Source: Phycomyces blakesleeanus NRRL 1555(-)
Taxonomy: Eukaryota > Mucoromycota > Mucoromycetes > Mucorales > Phycomycetaceae
NCBI RefSeq assembly: GCF_001638985.1
Contig: NW_017265155.1
Span: 310,001-374,000 of the forward strand
DNA: 64,000 nucleotides
Direction of reading: 5' to 3'
The first letter of the stretch is position 1, and each line of letters opens with the position of its first letter. The notes beneath the pieces were generated by a model, which saw only the letters and a program-made list of their open reading frames with translations, did no database searches and was not told the origin of the DNA. Positions 1-12,069 of this stretch are shown here, one piece after another. Made by a program: the position numbers and the translations under genes.

Positions 1-3000
1 ATTTATATCAGATCTAGACATCCCTATATCCGACAAGTAATTAGCGCATGAATCGGTATAAATGCGAGCGTTTATCTGAGGTGGTGGGAGCTCCATGTAA
101 GTCGAACCGGAAGCTTGAGCCAACACAGAGATTGTTTTGTATCCCTCAGGTATATATCTATTTTTATGGTTAGAAAAGCTTATAAAAAAGAATGGCTGTT
201 TACTTTATCCGATCCAAAGGGCCACCAAACTTAAAACTAAGAGATTGTCCGGTAGATAAAGATGCAGCCTAATGGAGAAACATGTTGCAAAAGACGGAAG
301 GATAAGACAACGGATAAGATGTGTGTGTATAGAATTTTAAGTAGAGAGACATACTGGATACCAAGATTGATTTGTATCTAATTCAGTAAAGGCAACACCC
401 ATATCAACCCCGTTTCGGTAATACCGTAATTCTCCAAGATGTAAATCAATAGCACATGTAATAACGTCTTTAGCTGCCCATGTCTGTCCATAAGCAGTGC
501 GCTGAGAGAATACAAATAATTAGTCTAAAGCTTCATTCCGTATCAAATAGTATATCTTCTCTTACATATGCCGAGCTTCTTCCGTGCCATTTCTTAGCGC
601 GGCAGCCGTCGTATCCATATGAAAAATCATCATCACCCACACCAGTTCCCCCTTCAGGATCCATTTCAAACGCATCAGAAACCCACCCAACTTGCATAAG
701 TCCATCTGTATCCAAAACAACTTCGAAACAATAACGTTCCGCTAAGCTGTTCGGTACATCAGATATAATTGGTGTGCATTCTGTACAACGAATGGTTTCA
801 AAGGTCCATGCTTCATTACGTACACTCAGTTTACAGCTTGGGTTTACTAAGCAGAACGGTGTGCGTGTGTTCATGTCAATTTCGGCAAACCCAATGGTAT
901 GTGTGCTTCTGTCATGCGACCGAGTAGCGTGTGCTCCGTAGGCCATGACCAGATGAGCATAAGAAATAAACGATCGTTTGTGATTCAACGAGAACAACAT
1001 ATGCTTCCAAAACACAACCATCAAGGTTTGTAATGAGATTGTTGATATTGATAATGTGTAGTAATCTAAATGAGCCAACGGCATTCAACAAATTGAAACT
1101 TGTTACACTACAAGAAATTGATCTTCTCACCAAAATAGTAATAATGACACTTACCAGAGTTCACTAAAACACCAATACATGCTAGTATATGATCAGAAAG
1201 GGAGCGGGAACTTTCAAACAGATACAGTAAGACTTCAACAATATTCATCTCTTGCACCAAGTAAATCCGAGCAGAATCTAAACACAGAGTATATTATTGT
1301 GTTAGAATTTCAATTTTATTGATATAATACGTTACCGAAACGAAGGAGAGATTTGATAGTCATAAGTGAACGTGTAGTGAGGCCTGTATAAATCTTGGTA
1401 GCCTGAGACTCGCCAAAAGAAGGAGAGTGGTGTCGATAGTTCCCTTTCTTGCGTTTATATTTTTGCCCCGGCATCATATCCATATTATCTTCACTATCTT
1501 CAGATGAGCTATCCAAAGAATGTTTGTGAAATGAAGCACTTGTGGTAGCAGGAGTAATAGCAGTGAGTTTCTGATCTATTCGCATTGAATCTCGTATCCA
1601 CACCAGCAATTCACGGTAGGATTCTTTTGCTATGGCTTCGTCAATCTTATCTGCATCCAAGCTAGGTCCATGTCGAAGAGCCCATATTTCAAGAACTGGG
1701 TAAAGAGCCATAAAGACTAAAACTTTTACAAACTCGCACATGGAATCTGATAACAGGCCTTCAATACGTGTCTCGTGTTCACGAGGATGTTTTCGTACTG
1801 TATTTCGTACATTATCTATGTGTTTTTCGCCAATCTGACGTACAAGTTGATCATTCTCCAGCATGATTTTTAATGCACTCAATGCGCCACTAATTCTTCG
1901 GCGGGCACCAAGAGATAGCTCGGCAGACTTTAAGTAATCTCTTCCCTGAGAAGAGGTACCTTCATACAAAAATTCATCGTTTATCATAGAGCTCTCCGAG
2001 TGTCCATTATTAGAGCGATCTACAGGTGTATTACTGGAGTCTTCGAGTACACCCTCTAAGCGATCCTCAAAGTTATTCGTGTTCTGGAGCATTTCTTCGA
2101 GACGTGAGGCATTGGTTATGGTTCCAGATGAATTGACATTGATATAGTCCGGCTCAAAAATCCCATAGGATTCTGCTGGTAGCTGATCTTGGTTTGTATG
2201 ATAGTCAAGAGCCGTTAAAATAAATACACCTTTTTTAGCTTCTTGGATAAGCGCTTGCATCATAACTGTTGGAAGTATTGACTGGGCAATACTAGTTGTG
2301 GTTTTTATGAGTGATTCAAGGACCTTTAGTCCGACTCGTGTACTGATTTCTGGATCATCCGAATCTAATAAAAGAAAACGTTGGTAAAGGTAATAGACAT
2401 TTAAAAATAATATTGTTTACATTTGATGGCAAGCATTACAATTGCTTTCGCACATGTTAGTTGAACACGCTCAAAGTTTGAAGTTACACAAACAGACATG
2501 ATGTTATCAAAGCAGACTTCCAGTACCTTATCAGCAAAGCTCTCTACAATATTGGATAAGTATATGCATCACAGAACTTCAATATTACCTACTTTTAAGA
2601 GAAGCAATGTTGAATATGGCTCCCACCGCATTTTGTTGCACTTCACGCTCTTCCCACATCAATAGAGAGTTTAATGTGGTGACAATAGAGTCTATATGAG
2701 GAGCCATACCGTCCGTATTAGTGGCTAAAATCAATTTTTTTGACAAGCACTTATATTAGTATATATATCTGTATTAGCATAAAGTTGTTTGCAGTAATTA
2801 CTTACGCATACAGCATATTAAAGATAATATGTCTGAGACAAATATGGCAACATGAACCTTTCGTGAAACACCCAATTGTAGTAATATTTCGATTTCTGGT
2901 GCACCAAGAATCCCACTATGCGATTCCACTGAATATGTGTTTAAATTAAAAGTTAACATATAATGGAAGTTTATAATATATAAATATAAACCTGCCTTGA

Positions 3001-4723
3001 CCAGAAACTGTGTGGATACATAGTATAGCCCAATACCGAACATCATCATCGTTCAATGTCAGGCAATGCATTATCTTCTTGACCATACCAGTGTGTATCA
3101 TTTCTTGTTTGAACTTGTCTAGAAAAATAAAGTTTAGAACTTATTATTCATTAATTGTATTCGCTTTCTATTACCTTGACCGTATGCCATGAATTTAACT
3201 GTACGTAAAACAATACGAGATATATACATCTCTTCAGCAGACAATAAACTGGCCAAGATATTATGAACGCCTTTAATGTTGCGAAATTCGTCGGCTGCTA
3301 TATCTGATCTCCTCAGAATATTTACATTGGTAGTAAGCATCTGTGCATATTTGGACATTTTGCTTAATATGGTAGTTTTTTACCCTTTAATACAAATTCG
3401 TGCATGAGGCCCGATGCCCAGTAGATCAACTCAACATCTTCTACCAAATGGAAATATCGTGCAACCAAAAATGTTAATAAAAAAACCACGAAGAGGAGTC
3501 TACAACTCAGATTACTTTTTTTTTTAGAAAAATATGGTCTTACCACCACGAAGACAAATGGAAATAAGGTCCACAATATGGTAATCGAGTAACTCAATCA
3601 AAATGCTCTTGGATTCTATAGATTTTAATAAATTGCCATATTAAGCATTAATTTATTCTTATTTTGGACTTGGTTATATTACCTGTTGAATTTACATTGG
3701 CTAAAATTCGTACCAGACTCTGCATACAGAACTTTGGCATATTGGTGTTGCCATAGGTCATACGTGCCATTTTGGCTATAAGACCGATGAATCCACTACG
3801 AATAAGAACTTTTGGAAAAGGATCTAAAATCATTGTTTGGTAAACAAGCACACTGGATATCGAGTATGAAGAACCGCTTTACCACTCAAAGAAATCTGAT
3901 AGAGAATCATCAAGGTCCAATACTTCAGCTCGTTGTTACGGATATCGGTAGATGTCAATATTGTTTTGACCGGGTCAAGAACACCCAAGTCAATAATAGC
4001 ATATTTGTTGGCATCTATACATTATCGGTTAAAGTCTTAGATTATTCAAACTTATTAGGAATCCTACCGTTGCCCTGGATGAGATCACATATGGCTACTG
4101 CTACGTATCGCTTTGTGGTTTCTTTCATGTCTGGCTCAGTACATCTAAGAGCTTCGACAAGTACATCAAGAGCACCTGCTGCCAAGAGCCCTGGCTTGTT
4201 TCTCTCTAATACAATGGTTTTTATTACACATGCGTGGACAGATATTCAGGATTGGAGCTGTAGTATTAAGCAATAGCTTTTGTTCTCTGTCTTACCGCGG
4301 CGTGTAAGTAGTTGAAGTGTAGTAAGTGCATTTGATCGGTCCTCTACAGGCTGATCATTACGACAAGCACTGATAATAATAGGAAGATAGGCATCTAATA
4401 GCCATGTTTTTCTTCTTTGTTATTTTATAATACTCTCTAGCATGTTCGTTTCTGCTTGTTTTGCTCGATTTACTGGCAACTTAATATCTACCTGACATGG
4501 CACGTTCAAGGATAATTTTTACTGCACTAAGTGTGGCAGTGTGAGCTTATATGTATACACACATATAGGATATGTATATATGTATATATGTATATATATA
4601 TATATATAAAGGAAGTACTATAGAGTGATTTGTCTAATAAACCGAGATTTCCAACCTGCTTTTCACATTTACATCTCCGGACTGAGTCATGTAAGCGAGT
4701 GCCTTTAGCTGAATGGCTAACAT
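1..4723 (-). CDS. ARM-repeat/SPRY protein, RSPRY1-like, C-terminus cut by the window edge
   Basis: Multi-exon gene read leftward. Exons near 4.7-3.6 kb and 2.3-1.3 kb encode armadillo-like helical repeats, for example the stretch CVIKTIVLERNKPGLLAAGA near 4.2 kb. Exons from about 1.08 kb to the edge encode a SPRY domain: the segment with GLMQVGWVSDAF, GTGVGDDDFSYGYDG and, after an intron, YGQTWAAKDVITCAIDLHLG and FGGPLD. The junction TFETIRCTECT before the SPRY core closely resembles animal RSPRY1, which ends in a RING finger; if conserved, that RING lies beyond base 1. RSPRY1 has one short ARM-like region, whereas this protein has roughly 1,000 residues of it. The role is inferred as a ubiquitin-ligase-type scaffold. 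The start is tentative: an ATG at 4723 opens MLAIQLKALAYMTQSG, which joins in frame to the next ARM exon by a GTTGGA donor; more upstream exons are possible. Confidence 0.75.
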
Positions 4724-4853
4724 ACATTATATATGCATATACAAATATACAAAACGCAGACACACACATATACATATATATATATATATGTATGTATATA
4801 TATAAATATGGGATAGAGACCGAAATAAATGGGATGAAGCATGTCGATTGCAT
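4527..4853. repeat. (TA)n-rich microsatellite stretches
   Basis: Two runs of TATATA/TGTATA simple repeat near 4556-4608 and 4766-4805 flank and interrupt the first exons of the ARM/SPRY gene. Long open frames across them on both strands are artefacts of the simple repeat. Confidence 0.7.
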
Positions 4854-4869
4854 CTTATTCTATCCTAAT

Positions 4870-5106
4870 TTAACTCATTCTCTCTACATTTCTTTCTTTC
4901 TCTATTTTTTTACCATCCTCGAGTTTTTTTTTAGATTCCTGTTTTAATATATCCCGCTTTTTGCGTGGAAGGGTTGCATGCGATTCGGAATGGGATTTAA
5001 GGTGGGAGTAAACAGAGTATACCATGACAACTGCACTGAGACCTGTAACAAAATATAGCACAGGAATCAATGGCCGATCACCATGGAGAGGACGGTTTGA
5101 AGACAT
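4870..5106 (-). CDS. Small single-pass membrane protein, unknown function
   Basis: A 78-codon open frame starting at the ATG at 5106 (MSSNRPLHGDRPLIPVLYF). Residues about 11-33 form one hydrophobic segment (LIPVLYFVTGLSAVVMVYSV), followed by a very basic, Lys/Glu-rich tail that could be a matrix- or cytosol-facing coil. No family is recognised. It lies just upstream of the ARM/SPRY gene on the same strand, in non-repetitive sequence of normal coding composition, which favours a real gene. The last 30 residues are low-complexity Lys/Glu and the true stop or an intron could lie earlier. Small mitochondrial inner-membrane assembly proteins have a similar look, but this is only an analogy. Confidence 0.4.
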   Translation of the reverse strand: MSSNRPLHGDRPLIPVLYFVTGLSAVVMVYSVYSHLKSHSESHATLPRKKRDILKQESKKKLEDGKKIEKERNVERMS

Positions 5107-5543
5107 GAGGAATTGAAGGCTAAAATTTTGCAAATAAATAAAGAAATATTTATAGAAGAAATAATAAGAGAGAGAAAAGGTGAAATGAGGTGAAATAAAG
5201 GAACATCCTTTTTTTTAGAATTTTATTCTATTTTATTTTATTACTTTTTTTGGTCTCTACCATGCACGCTTTTGACGGACCATGAATGGCAAGTCACTAA
5301 TACGTATATGAATGTATATACGTTTATACGTATATATGTATATGTATATACATTTGTGTGTATTTATGTGAATTTGTGCGTATATAAAATTACATGTTAA
5401 AATGATACTTATTTATTACAAAGGTGGGTTATTTGTACATTAATTTAACAAGAATAGAACAGGGATTATTGGATTTAAAGAAGTAAAGAAAGAGATAAAA
5501 AAGAAATAGGTCGAGAATGTAAAACGGAGAATAGCCATGTCAA
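5107..5543. other. Intergenic, AT-rich, with TA/CG-stepped palindromic repeats
   Basis: No gene seen. The stretch around 5298-5360 is a run of overlapping self-complementary words (TATACGTTTATACGTATATA type). It serves as the 5' flank of the small membrane protein gene and the 3' flank of the RING gene. Confidence 0.6.
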
Positions 5544-6019
5544 CTAGACCATTAGTAGTGGCGTCACTTCGTTTGTAGAAAAGGTGATGTCTCTTTTACA
5601 GATAGGGCACTATATTTAAACAAACAAATCATAATAAGACAAGGCTAGAAAATATAATCAACTTACAAATTTCTTTTGGGTTGTAAGCCAAGCATCGACA
5701 CAAGATGCATGGAAGTGATGTCTACAAGGAAGGATCCGAAGTACTTCATCTGGGAGATAATCTTCAAGACAAATTGCACAGTCCTCGGCCTCATTTTCAC
5801 ATATCTTTTCTCGATTAAACAACTTGATCGGTAATCGAGCTACAACTTCAATTGGGGCCATATCTATGTAATGAGCCTTTCTTTGGCGTAGTCTATAGGA
5901 TATATAAATAAATATCATAATAATGCTAGGAGAAACAAATAAGATCATAAGCATATCAAGTAGTGGCCTGTATTTAGAATAATAGAATAATTATAAGTTA
6001 GTTATTATTGTTATATCCA

Positions 6020-6051
<32 letters not shown>

Positions 6052-6619
6052 ATAGTTCTAAAAAGACTAATATATTAGATATTACCAAGTAATAATCTCG
6101 TCTAGTTGAAGAAGGACCATCATAGGTGTATCGACCATCCTGGATAAATACAAAAGAGCCCTGTATTCTTTTTGAGCAAGAAAGACACTTGGAATGACAA
6201 CGTCGGATGTAATGCCTGGTGCGTACATGGTAATCCAGCCTGTTTGGTGGTTTGGGTCTCCAACGGCTACCGCAATTGCTCCACTCTTTTGCATATTCCG
6301 GACCTTTGTGATAAATGAACAACCTCCTCGTTGTAACAAAGCAACCCAGTCTGTGCACGGAGGTTCTACAACGATGCAGCCAGTCGGATCTTGACTTGGC
6401 TCGACCAAGAAGCCTAATTTTCCACTCTCCGACAAGCGGGGACCAAACGCAGCCATTCGGTCGGCATAGGTTGTATTGGTTGCCTACATATTGAATGAAA
6501 TATTATTTTTTCTTGTCATAAAGGTCACCTAAAATTTAGCCTTAAATTACCACCACTCGAATAGCTTGAATTACTACAACATAAGATAAAGAGCCCAGAC
6601 CAAACCACAATATACGCAT
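5544..6619 (-). CDS. PA-TM-RING type E3 ubiquitin ligase
   Basis: Four-exon gene. Exon 1 (start ATG at 6619) encodes a signal peptide, MRILWFGLGSLSYVVVIQAI, and splices (GTAATT donor, ATGTAG acceptor) in phase 0 to ATNTTYADRMAAFGPRL, the start of a protease-associated (PA) domain that runs through CIVVEPP, LLQRGGCSFITKVRNMQKSG and IPSVFLAQ. A later exon gives a transmembrane segment (MLMILFVSPSIIMIFIYISY) and a RING-H2: CAICLEDYLPDEVLRILPCR, then HHFHASCVDAW, and after a last intron CPICKRDI near 5580. The stop is at 5544-5546. Signal peptide, lumenal PA, TM and cytosolic RING-H2 is the RNF13/GRAIL/RMR architecture; these ligases act on endosomal or vacuolar membranes. An upstream ATG at about 6706 would add residues that fit no signal peptide as well and would break the splice frame. 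The gene is divergent from the kinase at 6856, with 236 bp between start codons. Confidence 0.87.
6004..6055. repeat. (TAG)n triplet microsatellite in an intron
   Basis: About ten tandem TAG/AGT units around 6020-6050, inside the intron between the PA-domain exon and the TM/RING exon of the RING gene. Confidence 0.7.
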
Positions 6620-6855
6620 TTGTGTACAAAGAGCTCAAGGATAGAAAACAAGTTAAAGAGAAAGAAAGAGCAACAATGGATACTAGAAAACCAAAATCGT
6701 AATGCATTTTGTCAAATAAAATGAATTTATTCAAGATACAACTGGTTTGTTGGGTAACTCTCCACCTTTTTATTTCTTAGTGGAGAAGTTTCTCCGATCT
6801 CTGATACCTTTGATTGGCGGTCCGATTTTAGGTGCGCTTTCCTTTCTTCTTCTTC

Positions 6856-9082
6856 ATGGCCTCACCCGACAGTCCTTTTTATTGTGCGCTACGTCGTTCC
6901 AGCGAACCGCTCCAAATGCCCAATGGCCAACCCCTCAAGGCACACAGCCTAAGCATGTGGAAAAGTGCTGACAATCTATCAGCTATCCACGAACCTAGAC
7001 GCGTCTCCCAATCAACAAAACCAATGCGTCGTCCATCCACCGCCATATCCCATCAATCTCTCCATATCCCCGAAGTCATCACTACTCACACGATTCACAA
7101 AGACTACGATCCCACAACTGGAAATAAGATGCTCAATCAATACATGATACTTAGAGAGATTGGTCGAGGTGTCCATGGCAAGGTCAAACTTGCCCAAGAC
7201 ATGGACACTCAAGATCTTGTTGTAAGCTTACACCATTGAAATGTTTTTTTTTCTTTCACTTTCTTTTTTTTTTTTTTAAAAAAAAAGGGGAAACTAAAAC
7301 TGATGAAACCATCATCTTTACTACATTAGGCCATCAAGATTGTCGACAAACGCAGTCGACGACGACAACTAGGCTATAGCATGTTGAGAGGCAACAATGG
7401 CAATAACCAACAACCAATGTGGAACGATAAAAAATCAGATCTACCACAGTACAGAGAAAATGAGCAAAAGATCCGACGAGAGATTAGCATCCTTAAGAAA
7501 TGTGCTCATCCTAATGTTGTTCAATTAAAGGAAGTAATTGACGATCCTCAGAGTAGGAAGATCTATATGGGTAAACTAAACTTTTGGCATTACTATTTTT
7601 ATATTACAAAGCTGTTATAAATCTGTTTGCTTACAAACAAGAAATATCAATCTACGCTTGTATTATTAATAGCTCTTGAGTATACCGAAAAAGGAGAGAT
7701 TGAATGGAGAGATGATCAAGACAGACCCATTCTACGTCTACCAGAAATCCGCAAGATATTTCGTGATGTAGTTAGTGGTCTTGATTATTGTGAGTATTTA
7801 TATATATATATATACAAAAACAACCAAAAAAACACATCATATATATATATATTTACTTATTATTGACGGTGTTAATATAGTACATTATCAGGGGATTATT
7901 CATCGAGATATCAAACCAGCTAATCTTCTGCTTACAAGTGACCATGTTGCTAAGATAAGCGACTTTGGTGTATCATATTTCAACGAAGTCTTGGCGGGAG
8001 ATGCTCCGGCATGTTCTGCAGAATGTCTTGCAAGAATTGATCGTGAATTAGCCGAAACTGCAGGCACACCTGCCTTCTTTGCACCTGAACTATGCTGTGC
8101 TGGTGAATCTGTGGTTGAACAACAGTTACAACAACAATCGCAACCATCACAGTCATTACAAAGTGAGACAAAGACGAGTCGACCGAGAATCACAAAGGCT
8201 ATTGATGTGTGGGCCTTGGGGGTTACGCTTTATTGCTTTGTGTTTGGACAATGTCCGTTTATAGCATCGACTGAATTTGAGCTCTTCGACACAATCCCTA
8301 CCGAGCCACTAACATTTCCCGACCCAAATAATATTGGATTTGAGATTCCTGATACTCTTAAGGACCTAATTCAGAGATTATTAGAGAAATCCCCCGAAGA
8401 CCGTATCACACTTGAGCAAGTCAAGGTAAACAAGATAAAGAAAATTAAACTCGTTAAAATTCACGCATCGGGACAATTCAACTTATATTAGCGTAAATTT
8501 ATGATAGCATCACCCATGGGTTATAGCTGATCTCAGAGACCCAAGTATATGGTGGGAAGAGGCTGACCCGAGACGATACAAACAGATACCGGCCCAGGAA
8601 GATGTCACACAGACAGTAACGATCATGGTGAGACACCTTTTATGGTGAAGTTGAAGAATACTAAACACGCTCTATAGGACCGAATTCGCAAATCACTCCA
8701 CAAGCTCTCTTGCTCATTCACAAACCTTACTCACGGCCTCTCCCGTCGCTCTAAACCTACAACCACAACTACCCATATAAATAACAGCAGTCATCATCAA
8801 ATTAACAATAGTAGCCATATAACCGAGCCATCGAAATCAAACATTCAGCCAGGAGAGCCAATTATCGTTCACACAGGAAACATGTCGTCCACATTCGTTG
8901 TTCCTCCGATGCTACGGCCAATATCTTGTCTTTCGGAAGACACTACTTTTTCCGGTAACGAAGAACCAACAGAAAGACCTTCCCTTCAGCGACTTCAATC
9001 AACTTCGTCATCATCTTCAGGCATCAACCTCACATTTGGAAGACACCGAACTGGCTTCACTCCCTTAACACCTTCCAAATAA
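6856..9082 (+). CDS. CaMKK/Ssp1/Sak1-like serine/threonine kinase
   Basis: Six exons (6856-7221, 7330-7570, 7673-7789, 7881-8425, 8508-8627, 8678-9082) join in frame to give 597 residues. The start is the ATG of MASPDSPFYCALRR; there is no earlier in-frame ATG. Kinase signatures: glycine loop IGRGVHGKVKLA, catalytic lysine in AIKIVDK, a roughly 40-residue insert before helix C (a hallmark of CaMKK-type kinases), HRDIKPANLLL, DFG in KISDFGVSYF, activation segment ETAGTPAFFAPE, and DVWALGVTLYCFVFG. The C-terminal half of the lobe holds LLEKSPEDRITLEQVK, then HHPWVIADL. A Ser/Thr-rich tail follows. Family knowledge: Sak1/Tos3/Elm1 in yeast and Ssp1 in fission yeast phosphorylate AMPK (Snf1) and act in stress and growth control. 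The gene is convergent with ALG9, with only about 200 bp between stops. Confidence 0.9.
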
Positions 9083-9183
9083 CTATATTTCTAATGTACA
9101 TGAACCTATACTACCTTTTACCTCATCTAATACAGCCTCATTTTTTATTGCATTTATTGCATTTTATTTATTTAAATGTTCTG

Positions 9184-9262
9184 CATATTTATTTATTTAT
9201 TTATTTATTTGTCATTGCTATTATTATTATTACTATTATTATTATTATTATTATTATTATTT
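9184..9262. repeat. TTTA and TTA tandem repeats between convergent genes
   Basis: (ATTT)n at about 9186-9211 is followed by (ATT)n at about 9220-9262. They lie in the shared 3' region of the kinase and ALG9. Confidence 0.75.
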
Positions 9263-9283
9263 TACATTTAAAACGCACCTGCC

Positions 9284-10400
9284 TTATTGTCTCTTCTTCA
9301 ACAAGCAGTACGATCCCCACTTCAATCCTTGCGAATCGGGAATCCAAAAGGCTCTTGCTAGCTGATGCGAGTTTTGAGCATCTAAGAATGGATAACAATC
9401 CATTGTCTCCCAGGTTGCGGTATCCTGTACATATGGAGGCTCATTTACAGAAAGAGGACGCAGAGGGAAATCGGAATCGACCAAGTAATCACACTCTGAG
9501 AGTGGGACATATACACTTGGATCAGCCTTATTCAGATCATTGAATGGCTGGATAGCAGATGCTCCCTCAAACTTATAAAAGCGAGGGCGATACTCAACAC
9601 GTTGGCCATCAACTTCGAGATATGAAGAAGCACCAATATCTTCTACAAATGTCTTTGGAAGTGCACCATCAAAGTCGCTCTTGATGAAGCGCACACGGAC
9701 ATCGCTGGGCATAAAGAAATTGCTAGGGAATCTGTGCCATTCCTTTCCGACACACAAGTTCATCGTCTTTTTAGAAAGGTCGGTTGGGTAGTCTTCTTGG
9801 AGATAGTCAAGGTTGAACAGCTGATCTGGAGCACGTTCATCCCAGATTGAGCCAAAGATCTTCAAAGGAGCACTGTAACGAGTGATTACAGCCAAGATGC
9901 GAGATACGGACAAGAGAGCAAAAACGATTAAAACAGCCAATGAAGTATAACGGAGTACGGCAGCGCGTGTTTCAACCTTTTATACATATACGAAATAAAT
10001 TAAAAATAAATATAATTAGTTGAAACGCTTTTAAACACACACACACACATATAATATTCATCTATTTACCTTTGCACCAAAATACCCAGCAACACGACTA
10101 GCCCAGCTACGGATCAAGTAAAGAGAGATTGCACCATTGAGAGCGATAAGAGGATAAGCAACAAATAAGAAACGTTCTTCCTTGTGAGGCTGAAGCGAGA
10201 AGATGGCGAACCAGATGTAAAAGGGAATAAGTTTCAATCCGAGCAAAACATAGGGCCAAATGACATCAATCTTGCGAGTTCCGGGAATTCGGTTACGGTC
10301 AATATATGCTGTAACAAACTATATGAAACATTCATTAATTGGGAATTGATGATCAAGAAACTAATAAATCGCAAAGAGCACTGAAACACACCCACCCACC

Positions 10401-10448
<48 letters not shown>

Positions 10449-11938
10449 CCTCTGCTGACTTACCACGCAGAGAGCAGAACCAAGAGCAAGGATAAAGACA
10501 ATGTTGAAATTCAAGAAACCATTTACGATGTAATAGTACCAGGGTTCGGTACCATAAAGTTCGGGACCACGGCCTTCACCGCCAAATACATTATATAGGA
10601 CAATGTTGAAAGGAACGAATGTCCAGCGTTGATAGAATAAACGATCAATCAATATAACAGGGATCTGATAAATTTATAATAATGACATTTTTGATTTAGT
10701 TGTGTATCTCTTATGTCTAGTAGCGTACATAGGATTTTTTGTTTGGGTATTTAGTCTTACCGAGATAGCAGCACCACAAAGAATAATGGCTTCAACCAAG
10801 CGTACAAGGCGGTGGATACGCCAGTTGGGAGATCTAAGTACCTGAATAATAGTACCATCCTTCTTGGTTGTGGTATCACGACCAAAGACCAAGATTTCTT
10901 CAATAGCAAAAGGAATACCAACTACAGCACTAAATGGCCATCCAACAAGAGCACCCATGCCGAGCCAGAAAACAGCTTTGTATGTGCGTTCACGCTCAAT
11001 GTGGTTCGGGGGACGGAGAATGTAAGAGTATGCAAGGAAGGTAGTGTACATAGCAAAAGTAGAAGGCAACAGAGCTATGGTGGTGTTTTTTTTTTGTTTA
11101 TGTATAATAATAATGTGTTAATTGTATATACGGTGGATCCGTGTGGTTGTTATATTACCTGTAGAAGCATTGAACATGCCAGCACTAAAGAACAGAATTG
11201 CCAAGATGTAACGACCAACGTGGGGATTGACTTCCTCTGTAACAGTTCTATAAAATTTGGCCTCTGCGAACGAACTGAAAGCTCCCAATGCCATGCGCAA
11301 AAGGTAGAACGATTGCAACTAAAGTTTACATGCACAATTTTGATATAACACCATTTAGACAGCCAGCCTTTACACCTTTTGTTTCGTGTAATTGATTGAT
11401 AAAATACTAATATGTCTCTCTATTTCTCTCTCTTATTTTTTGGGGGTATTTTACCTTGCTAGAGACAAAGATCTTTCCAAATAAACCCACAATTGCATGA
11501 AGAGCAACATATGCCCAAGAACGAATACTAAACTCGGGAGAATATTCCCAGGTCTCAAATCCATATCCGTTCTGAAGATAATGGAGTGGTTCCCAGTAGT
11601 TAAAGACCTCATCACAGTCTGCGATTGTTCTATAAAGAGCAGATGCGCATCTTATGATCAACAATACACGGAAAGCTGACTTGAGGGATAATGTAAAAGT
11701 TCCGGATTCACTCAGAAGATCGCGTGCGGCTCTATAAGTGTTGTTAGAATGACAAGAAATACCTAATTGTCTTTGTTTGTATATACGCGCTCGATATTTT
11801 ATATTATGCACATATAGTTAAATAAAGAAAATCTTACTTTGCCTCAGCGGCAGATTTGGCATTTGGGTCACACTCAACTACAAGAGGTGCCCTCTTTGTA
11901 TTGCGCTGGCGCACAGCTTGGTAAGAGTCTTTTACCAT
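9284..11938 (-). CDS. ALG9: ALG9-like alpha-1,2-mannosyltransferase (GT22)
   Basis: Multi-exon gene. The start ATG at 11938 opens MVKDSYQAVRQRNTKRAPLV; the first exon ends at a GTAAG donor and continues at RAARDLLSESG near 11730. The lumenal loop signature DCDEVFNYWEPLHYLQNGYG, followed by TWEYSPEFSIRSWAY, is the GT22 (ALG9/ALG12/PIG-B) acidic motif. Multiple hydrophobic exons follow (for example near 11.2-11.0, 10.65-10.45 and 10.25-10.06 kb, the last with PHKEERFLFVAYPL), and the final exon has MNLCVGKEWHRFPSNFF, which is specific to ALG9. ALG9 adds the seventh and ninth mannoses to the dolichol-linked oligosaccharide in the ER lumen. The stop at 9284-9286 ends ...CLLKKRQ. A CACGTG box lies 125 bp upstream of the start. 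Introns contain CA/TA microsatellites (10029-10048, 10388-10443). Confidence 0.92.
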
Positions 11939-12063
11939 TACGAAATAGTAAGAGAAAGAACAAAGAACCTATATTAGAAATATAGGGAAAAAATTATATA
12001 TTTTTTTTTACTTTTTTTTTCTATCCATCATTACTACACTTAAAATCTGAAGAAATTTGGAGC

Positions 12064-12069
12064 CACGTG
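12064..12069. promoter_or_regulatory. CACGTG E-box upstream of ALG9
   Basis: A perfect CACGTG palindrome in the context GCCACGTGATC, about 125 bp upstream of the ALG9 start codon. In fungi this is the core of Cbf1/bHLH-type sites. One 6-bp site can occur by chance; function is inferred. Confidence 0.3.

Noticed and set aside
4527..4947. Overlapping frames rich in Tyr/Ile on both strands
   Set aside because: Translated TA microsatellite.
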